From JADHLJ01 sp038118725 (GTDB lineage Bacteria; Pseudomonadota; Alphaproteobacteria; Thalassobaculales; Thalassobaculaceae): 64,000 nucleotides of DNA. The translations under genes were made by a program, and so were the position numbers. Below are positions 44,574 to 53,282 of the stretch, one piece after another; position 1 is the stretch's first letter; each line of letters opens with the position of its first letter. The DNA lies in NCBI GenBank assembly GCA_038118725.1, contig JAYOIK010000017.1:1-64000 (forward strand), in the 5' to 3' direction. The notes below the pieces were generated by a model. The model worked only from the letters and a program-made list of their open reading frames with translations. It searched no databases and was not told where the DNA came from.

Positions 44574-45652
44574 GGCGCCTCTCCGAGAAGATCCACGGCG
44601 GTGATGAAGTGCTCTCCGGTCCGCCTCCAGGTCGGCATTCGCGCCGCCGCGTCCAGACCGATCCGAGCCGCGCGTGATCGCGCGTCGGCTTCCCCGATAA
44701 AAAGCCGCAGACTTGCCGCGAGCGCCGCTACATCGCCTGGTGGGATCAGTGCTCCGGCACCTTCAGGGACGGTTTCCGGGATCGCGCCGGCGGTTGTCGA
44801 GATGATCGGCAGGCCATGGGCCATGGCCTCGGTCAATGCCATGCCGAACCCTTCATGGTGGGAGGGTAGGACGAAAAGATCGGCGGCGTTGTAGTGCTCG
44901 CTCAGATGCTTCTCGTCGATTTCTCCCAAATGCCGGACCCGGTCGGTCAGGCGATGGGTCGCGATCTTACCTTTGATCGCGTTCGCGAATGGCGTGTCCC
45001 GCTCCGCACCGATCAGATCCAAGCGCCAATTCAAATCCGTCAGGTTAGCCAGGGCGTGGAGGAGGACGTCCTGGCCCTTGCGAGGGCTTATCGACGCGAC
45101 GCAGAGCAGTCGTATGGGATCTCCGGCTCGAGCCTCTCGCTTGGGCGCGATGCTCGGATGATCCAGGCCGGGGGGCACGACATGGATCCGATCGGCGGCA
45201 ATGCCGAAATCCCGCATTCGCCGCCCCGTGGTCGGGCTGGTGACAATACAGCCGGACGTGAATTCCAAGGCCGCTTTTTCGGCGCTGAAGAACGCCCGCG
45301 CTTCGTCGGTGGCGAGGCCGGTCTCGTCGCAAAGCGGGTGATGGATCAGCGCGACAAGACGCCCTTGAAAGGTTTTGGCGATGCCGTGCCGCGCCAAAGC
45401 GGTCAACGCCAGCCCGTCAATGATGACGGTTCCGTCATCGCTCATCGCGCGCAAGCGATAGGCATCGTGGGCCAGTTCATCCGCGTCCGGGTTTGGGTAA
45501 CTCCCTTCGAGACAAACGAGGTCGCCCAGCCGATCGGCGCGTTCCAGATTTTCGGCCATATGCCGGTCATAGATGAAACCGCCCGTCAGCGTGTCGATCG
45601 GCCCGGGTACCACCATGTGGATGGGTGCCTTCGCCGATCGGCGCTGGCTCAT
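44570..45652 (-). CDS. GT4-family glycosyltransferase
   Basis: This 360-residue GT-B glycosyltransferase has the acceptor-side loop GGFIYDRHM, VASISPRKGQDVLLHAL and the nucleotide-sugar EGFGMALTE motif with E267-x7-E275, typical of retaining family 4 enzymes. It overlaps the PTPS-fold gene upstream and the methyltransferase gene downstream by four bases each, so translation is coupled. No signal or membrane segments are visible. In context it likely glycosylates a small molecule rather than a cell-surface glycan. Confidence 0.82.
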   Translation of the reverse strand: MSQRRSAKAPIHMVVPGPIDTLTGGFIYDRHMAENLERADRLGDLVCLEGSYPNPDADELAHDAYRLRAMSDDGTVIIDGLALTALARHGIAKTFQGRLVALIHHPLCDETGLATDEARAFFSAEKAALEFTSGCIVTSPTTGRRMRDFGIAADRIHVVPPGLDHPSIAPKREARAGDPIRLLCVASISPRKGQDVLLHALANLTDLNWRLDLIGAERDTPFANAIKGKIATHRLTDRVRHLGEIDEKHLSEHYNAADLFVLPSHHEGFGMALTEAMAHGLPIISTTAGAIPETVPEGAGALIPPGDVAALAASLRLFIGEADARSRAARIGLDAAARMPTWRRTGEHFITAVDLLGEAP

Positions 45653-46050
45653 CCGAGCGCGCCTTCGTAGGAAGCCCAGGCGACATGGGATTCATGCAGC
45701 GAGACCTTGAGCCCGCTCAACCCGCCCGCATGTGGACCCAGCTTGCCTTCGGCGATCGCGGCGGCCATGCGCTGGTGAATGTCGCGGGCCAGGAACTCCG
45801 TCGTGGTGTTGATACCGTTGAAGGCCTCGATAGCGTCGAGGTTCTTGTAGTTGTAGATCGCCAGCAAATTCTTTAGCGCCTCGTGCGCCAGCCCGATATC
45901 GACGACGATGTTGTCGGGGTCGAGTTCGGCGCGCTGGAACTCCATGTCGACGACGAAGGTCGCGCCATGCAGCGCTTGGGCGGGGCCGAACACCGCGCCG
46001 CGAAAGCTGTGCGCGATCATGATGTGATCTCGAACCGTAACGGTGAACAC
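45649..46050 (-). CDS. PTPS-fold (6-pyruvoyltetrahydropterin synthase-like) protein with altered active site
   Basis: This 133-residue product has the fold signature of 6-pyruvoyltetrahydropterin synthase/QueD: IAHSF near the N-terminus, a LHG segment, TTTEFLA, and a pterin-anchoring glutamate (E120 in SLHESH). However, the canonical catalytic and zinc-binding residues are changed: the usual LHGH zinc pair reads LHGA (28-30), there is no catalytic cysteine before it (FGPAQA), and the Asp-His dyad of the LDHKNLD motif reads YNYKNLD (N67, Y68). The GTG start at 46050 is chosen because GGAG lies eight bases upstream. It likely binds a pterin-like ligand but does a different reaction. Confidence 0.72.
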   Translation of the reverse strand: MFTVTVRDHIMIAHSFRGAVFGPAQALHGATFVVDMEFQRAELDPDNIVVDIGLAHEALKNLLAIYNYKNLDAIEAFNGINTTTEFLARDIHQRMAAAIAEGKLGPHAGGLSGLKVSLHESHVAWASYEGALG

Positions 46051-46067
46051 GAAGCGGGCTCCTGATT

Positions 46068-47039
46068 CTAGGAATAGATAATCCGATGACATAGGGCGCG
46101 GGAGGTTCCGTCCGCAAGCCCCGCCATGGTTCGCGGCAGGTCCTCGAAGTGGCTCTCATCGGAGATCAAGACATCAAGACAGGGGTCGCGCAGCAGTGAT
46201 AGGGCCTTGTCCAGCCGCCGCGCGTGGCTCCAGCCGCGACGTCGTGATGGTGGGATACTTCCGACCTGTGAGGATTGCAGGGTCAGACGACGGTCATGAA
46301 AATCCTCGCCGAGAGGCAGTGTGACCTCCTGGTCGCCGTACCAGCTCAACTCGATGATCCGTCCCTCGAAAGCCGCCATGCGCAAGGCGCTTCGCAACCC
46401 CTCCGGCGACCCGCTGGCATGGATGATGATCGGATACGCCGCGTCGGGCGCGGGGGCCGTGATGAAACGCGCCCCCAGCGTCTCGGTCGCCGAAGCGCGG
46501 CTTGGATCGATCTCCAAGAGATCAACGCCGGCCCGGTACAGTCGTCGCGCCAGATAGGCGGCGAGGAGGCCAACGACCCCGCCGCCGATCACGCAGACTT
46601 GATCTCCGGGCCGGAGCCGCGCGTCCCAGATCGCGTTGAGCGCGGTTTCCATGTTCGCCGCCAAGACCGCGCGGTCCGGCGGCACGCCCTTGGGCAGGAC
46701 GCGGGCGGCGACGCTCGGCACGACGAACAAATCCTGATGCGGCGCGAGACAGAACACGGCCTTGCCGGTCAAATCGTCGGGACCCTCCACGACCGTGCCG
46801 ACCGTGCCGTAGCCGTATTTCACCGGCCCTGGGAAGTCACCTTCCTGGAACGGACAACGCATGCGATCGACCATCCGCGCCGGCACGCCGCCACGAAACA
46901 CCAGGGATTCCGTGCCTCTGCTGATCGCGCCGTGGGTGGCGCGCACGAGTACCTGGTCCGCGTTCGGCGGTGTCAGTGGCTCGGACCGAATCTCGCCTTG
47001 GCCGGGCGCGACCACCCAATAGGCGCGCGCCGTGACCAC
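46068..47039 (-). CDS. MDR-family dehydrogenase (zinc-type fold, zinc ligands not evident)
   Basis: This 323-residue protein has the medium-chain dehydrogenase layout, with a GroES-like N-terminal half and a Rossmann nucleotide motif VCVIGGGVVGLLAAY. The catalytic zinc cysteine of alcohol dehydrogenases is replaced by ISRGTES, and PVKYGYGTVGTVV replaces the GHE motif, so it resembles BchC-like or zinc-independent members. The GTG at 47039 is the likely start, just four bases after the DyP stop. It precedes the PTPS-fold gene by 17 bases and probably oxidises or reduces an intermediate of the same compound. Confidence 0.7.
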   Translation of the reverse strand: MVTARAYWVVAPGQGEIRSEPLTPPNADQVLVRATHGAISRGTESLVFRGGVPARMVDRMRCPFQEGDFPGPVKYGYGTVGTVVEGPDDLTGKAVFCLAPHQDLFVVPSVAARVLPKGVPPDRAVLAANMETALNAIWDARLRPGDQVCVIGGGVVGLLAAYLARRLYRAGVDLLEIDPSRASATETLGARFITAPAPDAAYPIIIHASGSPEGLRSALRMAAFEGRIIELSWYGDQEVTLPLGEDFHDRRLTLQSSQVGSIPPSRRRGWSHARRLDKALSLLRDPCLDVLISDESHFEDLPRTMAGLADGTSRALCHRIIYS

Positions 47040-47043
47040 CGCC

Positions 47044-47925
47044 CTAAAGCCCGAGCGCCGAAAGATCCAACCGTCCGCCCACGCATGGCGGGCACCAGTA
47101 ATATCCACCGGTAACCGGTCGCGAGAACCGGAAGAGCGCGTCGGTGATGCCGTGCTCCTCGCCGACCATTCGCCGCAGGACCGTCTCGAAGGTGTCGAGC
47201 GACTTTCCAAAGGCGACGAACATAAGGCCGTCGCCGTCCGCGCCGGAGAAGGGCATGGACCGGCGCAGCATGAAGGCTTCCGGCGCGAAGCTTTCCTGGG
47301 CCGAACGTTTCACATGCGCGGAAGCCGGAGCATCCCCGAATTCCTCATTGTCGGCGATGCGCCGGCCAATCATGTCATCCCGTTCGGCCTCGGAATGCGA
47401 GGCGAAGTGGGCGAGATCATGCACCCAGCGCTGCACCGCGACGAAACTGGAGCCGTCGAGCCTGGGGCCGGCGCCTCGGACAAGCGCCGCCGCGACGGCA
47501 TCATCGCCCTCGGGGTTCTCGGTACCGTCCTCATATCCGGTCAGGTCACGTCCGCCGTCATGCATGAAGCCGTCGGTAAGGTCGACGCGGTCGAACGCGG
47601 GAGACAGTGTCGCGGCGATCGCGTTGCCGGCCTTGGCGATTTCGCCGCGGTCATCCCCACCGATCCAGATCCAAAGATCGGACTGAGTCGAGAGTATCTC
47701 GATACCCGATCCACTGATCGAGGGAAACGGGCGCAGACCCGGGATCGAAGCGCCAAGCCCACGTAGGAGGCCGGGGCCTAAACCCAGAACCATGTCAGGT
47801 GCTAATCCAGACGCCGCGAGCTGCCTCAGGACGGGCTTCGGATCCGCCCCGGCGCGCGCGTTGACGGTGAGATAACGCGCGTGCGCCGGAACCGGGGCCA
47901 GGATGGCGGGCTGTGATGTCGTCAT
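47044..47925 (-). CDS. Dye-decolorizing-type (DyP) haem peroxidase
   Basis: This 293-residue protein is a DyP-type peroxidase with the GYEDG motif (130-134, distal Asp133), proximal haem ligand candidate H204 in ASAHVKR, and the distal arginine in FMLRRSMPFS. DyP enzymes use hydrogen peroxide to oxidise dyes, aromatic compounds or encapsulated partners. The start at 47925 fits the family N-terminus. There is no Tat signal and no adjacent encapsulin, so it is cytosolic. It lies four bases upstream of the MDR gene, so it may be co-transcribed with the pteridine-like cluster. Confidence 0.85.
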   Translation of the reverse strand: MTTSQPAILAPVPAHARYLTVNARAGADPKPVLRQLAASGLAPDMVLGLGPGLLRGLGASIPGLRPFPSISGSGIEILSTQSDLWIWIGGDDRGEIAKAGNAIAATLSPAFDRVDLTDGFMHDGGRDLTGYEDGTENPEGDDAVAAALVRGAGPRLDGSSFVAVQRWVHDLAHFASHSEAERDDMIGRRIADNEEFGDAPASAHVKRSAQESFAPEAFMLRRSMPFSGADGDGLMFVAFGKSLDTFETVLRRMVGEEHGITDALFRFSRPVTGGYYWCPPCVGGRLDLSALGL

Positions 47926-47938
47926 GTTTCGCCTTGCC

Positions 47939-49546
47939 CTAGTCGAACACGGTCTCGAAGTAATGCCCGGCATCGACGACGGCCTCGATCACCGTCGGTC
48001 CCTCGGCCTTGAACGCCGCCTCCAGCGCCGCCTTCAGCGCCGCGCCGTCGCGGACGCCGACCGCGGGCACGCCGAAGTAATGGGCCGGCGGGGTTTCATA
48101 TTGCCCCATCTCGACCTGCGATCCCCACTGGGCGTATTGCCGCTTTTCCTGCTTGATCTGGATAAGCGACAGCCAGCGATCATCCAGGACGACGACCGGG
48201 ATCGTAAGACCCAGGCGACGCGCGGTGGCGAGCTCGCCGCAGGTCATCTGGAAACAGCCATCGCCGATCACGCAGACCACCGGCAGGTCCGGGCGCGCCA
48301 GCTTGGCGGCGATGGCGCCGGGAATCCCGATACCCATCGAGGACCAGCCGTTGGTGACATGACAGGAACGCGGCGCGTGGGTGGTCCACTGGCTTGCGAT
48401 CTGGTGAGTATGGGCGCCGACATCGTAGCTGATCACACCGTCCTTGGGCGTGACCGCGCGCACCACGTCCAGCGCCGCGTGCGGGCTGAAGTTCGCCACC
48501 GACGGGCGCAGCGAGGCCTGGAACGCGTCGCGGTGTTCGGCGACCGCGGCCTCGGTCCAGTCATTGCCATGCGCCGGTAGTTTGAGCATCCGCGAAAGGC
48601 TGTCGGTGACGTCGCCGGTGACGGTGCCCGCGACGGTGACACTGTCGGCCACGTCCGGGTCCTCGATGTCGATGGACAGAACCGGGACATCGCCGACCCA
48701 GGCCTCGTACTCGACCTCGATGGTATCGAAGCCGAGGCCGATCACCAGATCCGAGGAACGGATGAACGCGCGCTGAACCTGTCGCCGGCCGCGCTCGATG
48801 CAACCGAAGGAAAGCGGGTGATCCTCGTCGATCATGCCCTTGGCCATGGTCGAGGAGCCGAAGGGCAGCCCGTGATGCTCGACAAAGGCTTTCAGAAGCG
48901 ACGGGTCGGTCATCCGCATCGCCGAGGAGCCGAGAATCGCGATCGGACGCTTGGCCTTGGCGATCAGTTCGGACGCGGCCGCGAGATCCGCGTCGCTGGC
49001 CCGCGTCGAGACCGGTTTGACGGAAACCGCGCCGGGGATGCTGGTATCCGTCGCCGGCGCCAGGGAAACGTCTTCCGGCAGGTCGATATGCACCGGCCCC
49101 ATCGGCTCGGTCATCGCGATGTCCAGGGCCTTGGCCATGACCTCGGCGACATTATCCTTGTTGGCGGCGAAGGTCGCCTTGGTGATCGGGCGGAACAACG
49201 CGTGGTGGTCGATCCACATTTGAATGCGGCGGCCGAGCTGCGGCGTGTTCAGGTTGCAGGTCACCGCGATCATCGGCGTGCGATCGAGATAGGCGCTGCC
49301 GACGCCGGTGGCGAGGTTGGTCGCGCCCGGGCCGAGCGTGGCGATGCAGAAGCCGGGCTTGCCGGTCATCCGACCCATGACGTCGGCGGCGAAGGAGGCC
49401 GAGCCCTCATGCGCGGTCAACACGAATTCAATTCCGCCGAGACGCATCGCCTCGACCAGGGGCAGAACATTGCCGGAGGGAATGCCGAAGCCGTGGGTGA
49501 CGCCGGCCTCCTTCAGGATTTTCACGATGAGGTCGGAATTGTTCAT
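47939..49546 (-). CDS. Thiamine-diphosphate-dependent enzyme, acetolactate synthase-like
   Basis: This 535-residue protein has the full three-domain layout of acetolactate synthase-like enzymes: an N-terminal PYR domain with catalytic Glu in LTAHEGSASFAAD, a central domain, and a C-terminal PP domain with GDGCFQMTCGEL...LDDRW, where the usual NN is DD. The function is unclear among decarboxylases, acetaldehyde transferases and carboligases. The start at 49546 is chosen by family alignment and GGAG nearby. It lies 13 bases upstream of the DyP gene and 26 bases after the MFS gene, in one probable transcript. Confidence 0.78.
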   Translation of the reverse strand: MNNSDLIVKILKEAGVTHGFGIPSGNVLPLVEAMRLGGIEFVLTAHEGSASFAADVMGRMTGKPGFCIATLGPGATNLATGVGSAYLDRTPMIAVTCNLNTPQLGRRIQMWIDHHALFRPITKATFAANKDNVAEVMAKALDIAMTEPMGPVHIDLPEDVSLAPATDTSIPGAVSVKPVSTRASDADLAAASELIAKAKRPIAILGSSAMRMTDPSLLKAFVEHHGLPFGSSTMAKGMIDEDHPLSFGCIERGRRQVQRAFIRSSDLVIGLGFDTIEVEYEAWVGDVPVLSIDIEDPDVADSVTVAGTVTGDVTDSLSRMLKLPAHGNDWTEAAVAEHRDAFQASLRPSVANFSPHAALDVVRAVTPKDGVISYDVGAHTHQIASQWTTHAPRSCHVTNGWSSMGIGIPGAIAAKLARPDLPVVCVIGDGCFQMTCGELATARRLGLTIPVVVLDDRWLSLIQIKQEKRQYAQWGSQVEMGQYETPPAHYFGVPAVGVRDGAALKAALEAAFKAEGPTVIEAVVDAGHYFETVFD

Positions 49547-49572
49547 GTCTCGGCTCCGGGTCGGCGGGATGT

Positions 49573-50973
49573 TTATTGTTCGGGGCGGCCAAGCCAAACT
49601 CGTGGCCGGACCATTGTCGCGAGCAGGAACACCAAAAGTCCGCCGCCCGCAAGTGTGAAGGTGCCCTGAAAGGCGTTCTGGAAGCTTTCGGCCTCATCCA
49701 ACCCTCCCGCGCTCGCGGCTTCGCGCATCCAGGCAAAGGTCATTGTAAGGGTGGTGACGCTGGCGACCACGCCGATGGTGCGGGTCAGCATCGCCAGGCT
49801 GCCGCTGACCCCGCGGTCGGCGAGCGGAAGCGTGCCGGTAACGATGTACATGTAGGAAACCTGGAACAGCCCGGTGCCTATGCCTTGAAGCAATAGGGCG
49901 CCGATCATCCACCATAGATCCTCGCCGCCAGTCACCTGGCCGATCGCCAGGATGCCGAGGCCGGTCATGGTGGCTCCGGCGAAACAGATCCAGTTGGCTC
50001 GCAGCGGCCCGATCAGGCGCCCACCGATGGGCGCGGCGAGACTGGCGCCGACGAAACCGATCGCCAATACCAGGCCCGCCATCGATACCGGCAGGCCGGG
50101 AAGCCTGGGCAGCAGAAACGGAATGATCAGCATGACCGAGAAGGTCGAGAGATAGACAAGGCAACTGGTCAGATTGACGATGGTAAAGTCGAGATTCTTG
50201 AACACGCCGAGCTTTAGGATCGGCTCCTTCGCGCGGTTTTCGGCTCGGATGAAGCCCGCCACCGACAGCGCGAAGACCAGGGCGAATCCCAGGACCGGTA
50301 GGATGCCTTGCGCCTCCAGCCTTTGAAGTTGGTTCAGGGTCAGAAGAAAACTGCTCATCGCCAAGATCAGGGTGATCGAGCCGGCGATGTCGTAGGATGG
50401 TTTTTCCAGACGTCTGGCGGTTGCCGGCAAGGTCGTCAGCAGTACAAGCGAGAAGAGTGCGATCGGCGCTCGGAACCAAAACACGGCGCGCCAGTCGAAT
50501 TGTTCCACCAACCAGCCGCCCACCGACGGGCCGAGCATGCTCCCCAGCGCGTAGATTAGCGTGAACATTCCCACGGCGCGCCCGCGTTGCTCGTCCGGAT
50601 AGAGCGCGATGATCAACGCCGGTCCGACGCTGGTGACCAGTCCCGAGCCGAGTCCTTGGAGAAACCGGAAAAACAACAGGCCCTCGAAACTCGGTGATAC
50701 CGAGACAAGCAACAGGCCGACCGCGCTAACGCCCAAGCCGATGCCGAAGATCCGGCGATGCCCGAACAAGTCGCCAAGCTTGCCGAAAACCAGCATCAAG
50801 CTGGCATAGGTCAGCACATAGCAAATCACCACCCATTGGATCATCGCCATGGGCTCGCCGAAATCGCCGACGATGTACGGGAAGGCGATATTCACCGAGG
50901 AGTCCAACGGCGTTATCAGCGATCCGCTTCCAACGACAAGCAAACCAAGGGCGCGGCGCATAGGGGTGATCAT
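49573..50973 (-). CDS. MFS transporter, DHA2 (14-TMS) drug/metabolite exporter type
   Basis: This 466-residue protein has about fourteen hydrophobic spans and the DHA2 features LGKL-like GKLGDLFGHRR between spans 2 and 3 and GSMLGPSVGGWL later. Such proteins export drugs or small metabolites by proton antiport. It is the first gene of the minus-strand run leading to the ThDP, DyP and MDR genes, so it could export a compound made by this region, but that is inference. Confidence 0.85.
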   Translation of the reverse strand: MITPMRRALGLLVVGSGSLITPLDSSVNIAFPYIVGDFGEPMAMIQWVVICYVLTYASLMLVFGKLGDLFGHRRIFGIGLGVSAVGLLLVSVSPSFEGLLFFRFLQGLGSGLVTSVGPALIIALYPDEQRGRAVGMFTLIYALGSMLGPSVGGWLVEQFDWRAVFWFRAPIALFSLVLLTTLPATARRLEKPSYDIAGSITLILAMSSFLLTLNQLQRLEAQGILPVLGFALVFALSVAGFIRAENRAKEPILKLGVFKNLDFTIVNLTSCLVYLSTFSVMLIIPFLLPRLPGLPVSMAGLVLAIGFVGASLAAPIGGRLIGPLRANWICFAGATMTGLGILAIGQVTGGEDLWWMIGALLLQGIGTGLFQVSYMYIVTGTLPLADRGVSGSLAMLTRTIGVVASVTTLTMTFAWMREAASAGGLDEAESFQNAFQGTFTLAGGGLLVFLLATMVRPRVWLGRPEQ

Positions 50974-51075
50974 AACTGAAAGAACTCGGCCAGCTGGCGG
51001 GACGGGACGGCAGTGTAGCGCGATTTCATCGGTTGGGCGTTTTTTTGCGGCGCGGCGGAGTCGTCGTGGACAGGC

Positions 51076-51116
51076 CCCTTCGAGACACTCGCATCCGCTC
51101 GTTCCTCAGGGTGAGT
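51076..51116 (+). repeat. Intergenic palindromic repeat, copy A
   Basis: This 41-base element begins CCCTTCGAGACACTCGC and ends with CGTTCCTCAGGGTGAG. It is an almost exact inverted match to the element at 51202-51240. The reading of such elements as HPEERA...SVSKG is typical of short dispersed repeats common in alphaproteobacterial genomes. Confidence 0.65.
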
Positions 51117-51201
51117 CGATTCTTGGCGGACTAGTTCTATCAAGGCGATGCGTTTCAACGCGCGCCCCTGAGCGTTCCTCTACCCCCAACCACCGCCACT
51201 A

Positions 51202-51240
51202 ACCCTGAGGAACGAGCGCCAGCGAGTGTCTCGAAGGGTC
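51202..51240 (-). repeat. Intergenic palindromic repeat, copy B
   Basis: This element is the inverted partner of the one at 51076-51116, differing mainly in the central four bases. The pair flanks about 85 bases upstream of the aspartoacylase-family gene and could form a long stem in RNA or DNA. Confidence 0.65.
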
Positions 51241-51270
51241 TTCTCTCCCGTTGCTGGCGCCGCCCAATCC

Positions 51271-52281
51271 ATGCGACTGTTCACGGCAAGAGATCCTTCG
51301 CCCAAAATCGGAAATCCGCCCGTGCAAGACCGAGACTATCCCGTCGAACTCACGCCGCCGGACATCGAACCCTATCGCGATGGCAATACCGGGGTGGCGT
51401 TCGTGACGACATTCGACAGCGGCGCGTCCGGCCCGCACGTGATGATCAATGCCGTCACCCATGGCAACGAGATTTGTGGGGCGATCGCGCTGGATACGCT
51501 GTTCAAGGTCGGGCTGCGTCCGGAGCGAGGGCGGATTAGCCTCGGTTTCGTCAACCACATGGCCTACTCACGGTTTGATCCCAAGGATCCCGGCGCGTCG
51601 CGCTTCGTGGACGAGGACTTTAACCGCGTTTGGGTTGAGGACCGCCTTGACGGCCCGGAGGATACAGCCGAGTTGCGGCGCGCGCGGGAGCTGCGACTGA
51701 TTTTCGATAGCGTCGACCTGCTGCTCGATATTCACTCCATGAGCACCTATTCCAAGCCGCTCATGATCAATAACGGGCTGGAGAAGGAGCGCGCCTTCGC
51801 GCGCGAGGTGAATTTTCCGGCCCACATCATGTGCGGCTCCGGCCATGTGGTCGGCAAGCGGCTGATCGAGTACACGCCCTTCAACGACACCACGAACGAC
51901 AAGGTCGCGCTCCTGGTCGAGTGCGGCCAGCATTGGGCGGCGGCGACCGGGACGGCGGCCTTGGACACGGCTCTGCATTTTTTGCGCGCCGCCGGCACGG
52001 TTTCCCGAGATTTCATCGAGACCCATCTCTCCGGGGCGGCCAGAACGCCGCCACCCGCCGAGATGTGGGACGTTACAGATGGGATTACCTCGATGACCGA
52101 CGATTTCTGCTTCGCCGAGCCTTATATCGGCATGGAGGTGATCGCCAAGGCCGGTACCGTGATCGCCCATGACGGCGATACCGAAATTGTCACACCCTAT
52201 GACGATTGCCTCTTGATGATGCCCAACCACCGGCCCGGCGCCAATGTCCGTAAACTGCGTCTGTGCCGACGCTCCGCGTAA
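51271..52281 (+). CDS. Aspartoacylase/succinylglutamate desuccinylase-family zinc hydrolase
   Basis: This 336-residue protein belongs to the AstE/AspA metallopeptidase-like family. The zinc ligands are in NAVTHGNEICG (His and Glu) with a third His in LLLDIHSM; a substrate arginine-rich section EDFNRVW is also present. The family removes acyl groups from N-acylamino acids or similar amides. The start is uncertain: the ATG at 51271 is used, but the GTG at 51322 is possible; the frame before 51271 is repeat-derived. The LLM monooxygenase gene follows after 22 bases, so both may process the same substrate. Confidence 0.75.
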   Translation: MRLFTARDPSPKIGNPPVQDRDYPVELTPPDIEPYRDGNTGVAFVTTFDSGASGPHVMINAVTHGNEICGAIALDTLFKVGLRPERGRISLGFVNHMAYSRFDPKDPGASRFVDEDFNRVWVEDRLDGPEDTAELRRARELRLIFDSVDLLLDIHSMSTYSKPLMINNGLEKERAFAREVNFPAHIMCGSGHVVGKRLIEYTPFNDTTNDKVALLVECGQHWAAATGTAALDTALHFLRAAGTVSRDFIETHLSGAARTPPPAEMWDVTDGITSMTDDFCFAEPYIGMEVIAKAGTVIAHDGDTEIVTPYDDCLLMMPNHRPGANVRKLRLCRRSA

Positions 52282-52303
52282 CCCGTTAACTCGAGGAACC
52301 GAC

Positions 52304-53206
52304 ATGACGATAAAACTGGGTGTTACCCTGCCCCTGGTCGATACGGGCGGCGCGCCGGGATTTGTTCGCGATTTCGCCCAACAGGCCGAGGAACTGGGAT
52401 ATCAAGGTCTGGCGGTTCCCGATCACGTGCTCGGCGCCAATGTCGAGAACCGCCCGGACTGGGGCAATCGCAACACCTCGGCGGATTTCTTTCACGACCC
52501 CTTCGTGCTGTTCGGGTTTCTGGCGGCGTGCACCAAGACCATCGAGTTCTCGACCCAGGTGATGATCCTGCCCCAGCGCCAGACCGCGCTCGTGGCCAAG
52601 CAGTCGGCCTCGCTGGATGTGCTCTCGGAAGGTCGTTTCCGCTTCGGGATCGGCAGTGGCTGGAACCCGATCGAGTATCAAGCCTTGAACGAGGATTTCA
52701 CCAATAGGGGCCGACGTCTGGCCGAGCAGGTCGATGTGATGCGCAAGCTCTGGGCCGAGCCGCATGTCACTTACAAGGGCGACTATCACGAGATCGACGA
52801 CGCCGGCATCAACCCGCTTCCGACCGGGCGGTCGATCCCGCTCTGGTTCGGCGGCCACGACGACCGGATGCTGCGCCGCATCGCCAAATTGGCGGATGGC
52901 TGGATCATGCTGGCCTATCCGCCCGACGACAGCGCGCTCCAGGCCTTCGAGACTCTGCGTGGCTATATCCGCGCCGAAGGCCGGTCGCCCGATGATGTCG
53001 GCCTGGAGATCTGGACCTCGCTTGGTGATGGCGATGACGAGAAACTGCGCGCTGATTTCAAGTTCTGGAAGGATGCCGGTGTCAGCCATATCACGCTCAA
53101 CAACTGGTATGGCCGCCACCCCCACAAGCGCATGGCCGAGCGCGGCGCCGAGGCGCATCTGAAGGCGATGCGGCATTATCGCGCGTTGGTGGATGACCTT
53201 CTATAG
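52304..53206 (+). CDS. LLM-class (luciferase-like) flavin monooxygenase/oxidoreductase
   Basis: This 300-residue TIM-barrel protein matches the luciferase-like family of F420- or FMN-dependent oxidoreductases, with GVTLPLVDTGG at the N-terminus, VPDHVLG, a SLDVLSEGRFRFGIGSGWNPIEY block and IPLWFGGHDDRML. The start at 52304 has GGAA upstream. The cofactor (FMN or F420) cannot be decided from the sequence. It follows the aspartoacylase-like gene closely and is followed by inverted repeats that may terminate transcription. Confidence 0.8.
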   Translation: MTIKLGVTLPLVDTGGAPGFVRDFAQQAEELGYQGLAVPDHVLGANVENRPDWGNRNTSADFFHDPFVLFGFLAACTKTIEFSTQVMILPQRQTALVAKQSASLDVLSEGRFRFGIGSGWNPIEYQALNEDFTNRGRRLAEQVDVMRKLWAEPHVTYKGDYHEIDDAGINPLPTGRSIPLWFGGHDDRMLRRIAKLADGWIMLAYPPDDSALQAFETLRGYIRAEGRSPDDVGLEIWTSLGDGDDEKLRADFKFWKDAGVSHITLNNWYGRHPHKRMAERGAEAHLKAMRHYRALVDDLL

Positions 53207-53229
53207 GGGGCGAGTGAAGAGGCGATAGA

Positions 53230-53270
53230 CCCTTCGAGACGCGCCTTTCAGGCGCTCTTCGGGGTGAGTG
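53230..53270 (+). repeat. Intergenic palindromic repeat, copy C
   Basis: This is another copy of the repeat seen at 51076, beginning CCCTTCGAGACGCGC and ending near GGGGTGAGTG, with more differences in the centre. It lies soon after the stop codon of the LLM gene. Confidence 0.6.
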
Positions 53271-53282
53271 TATTTTGTGCGT

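Noticed and set aside
51068..51240. Short coding frames reading HPEERA...SVSKG in the gap before the aspartoacylase gene
   Set aside because: These are translations of dispersed palindromic repeats, not genes.
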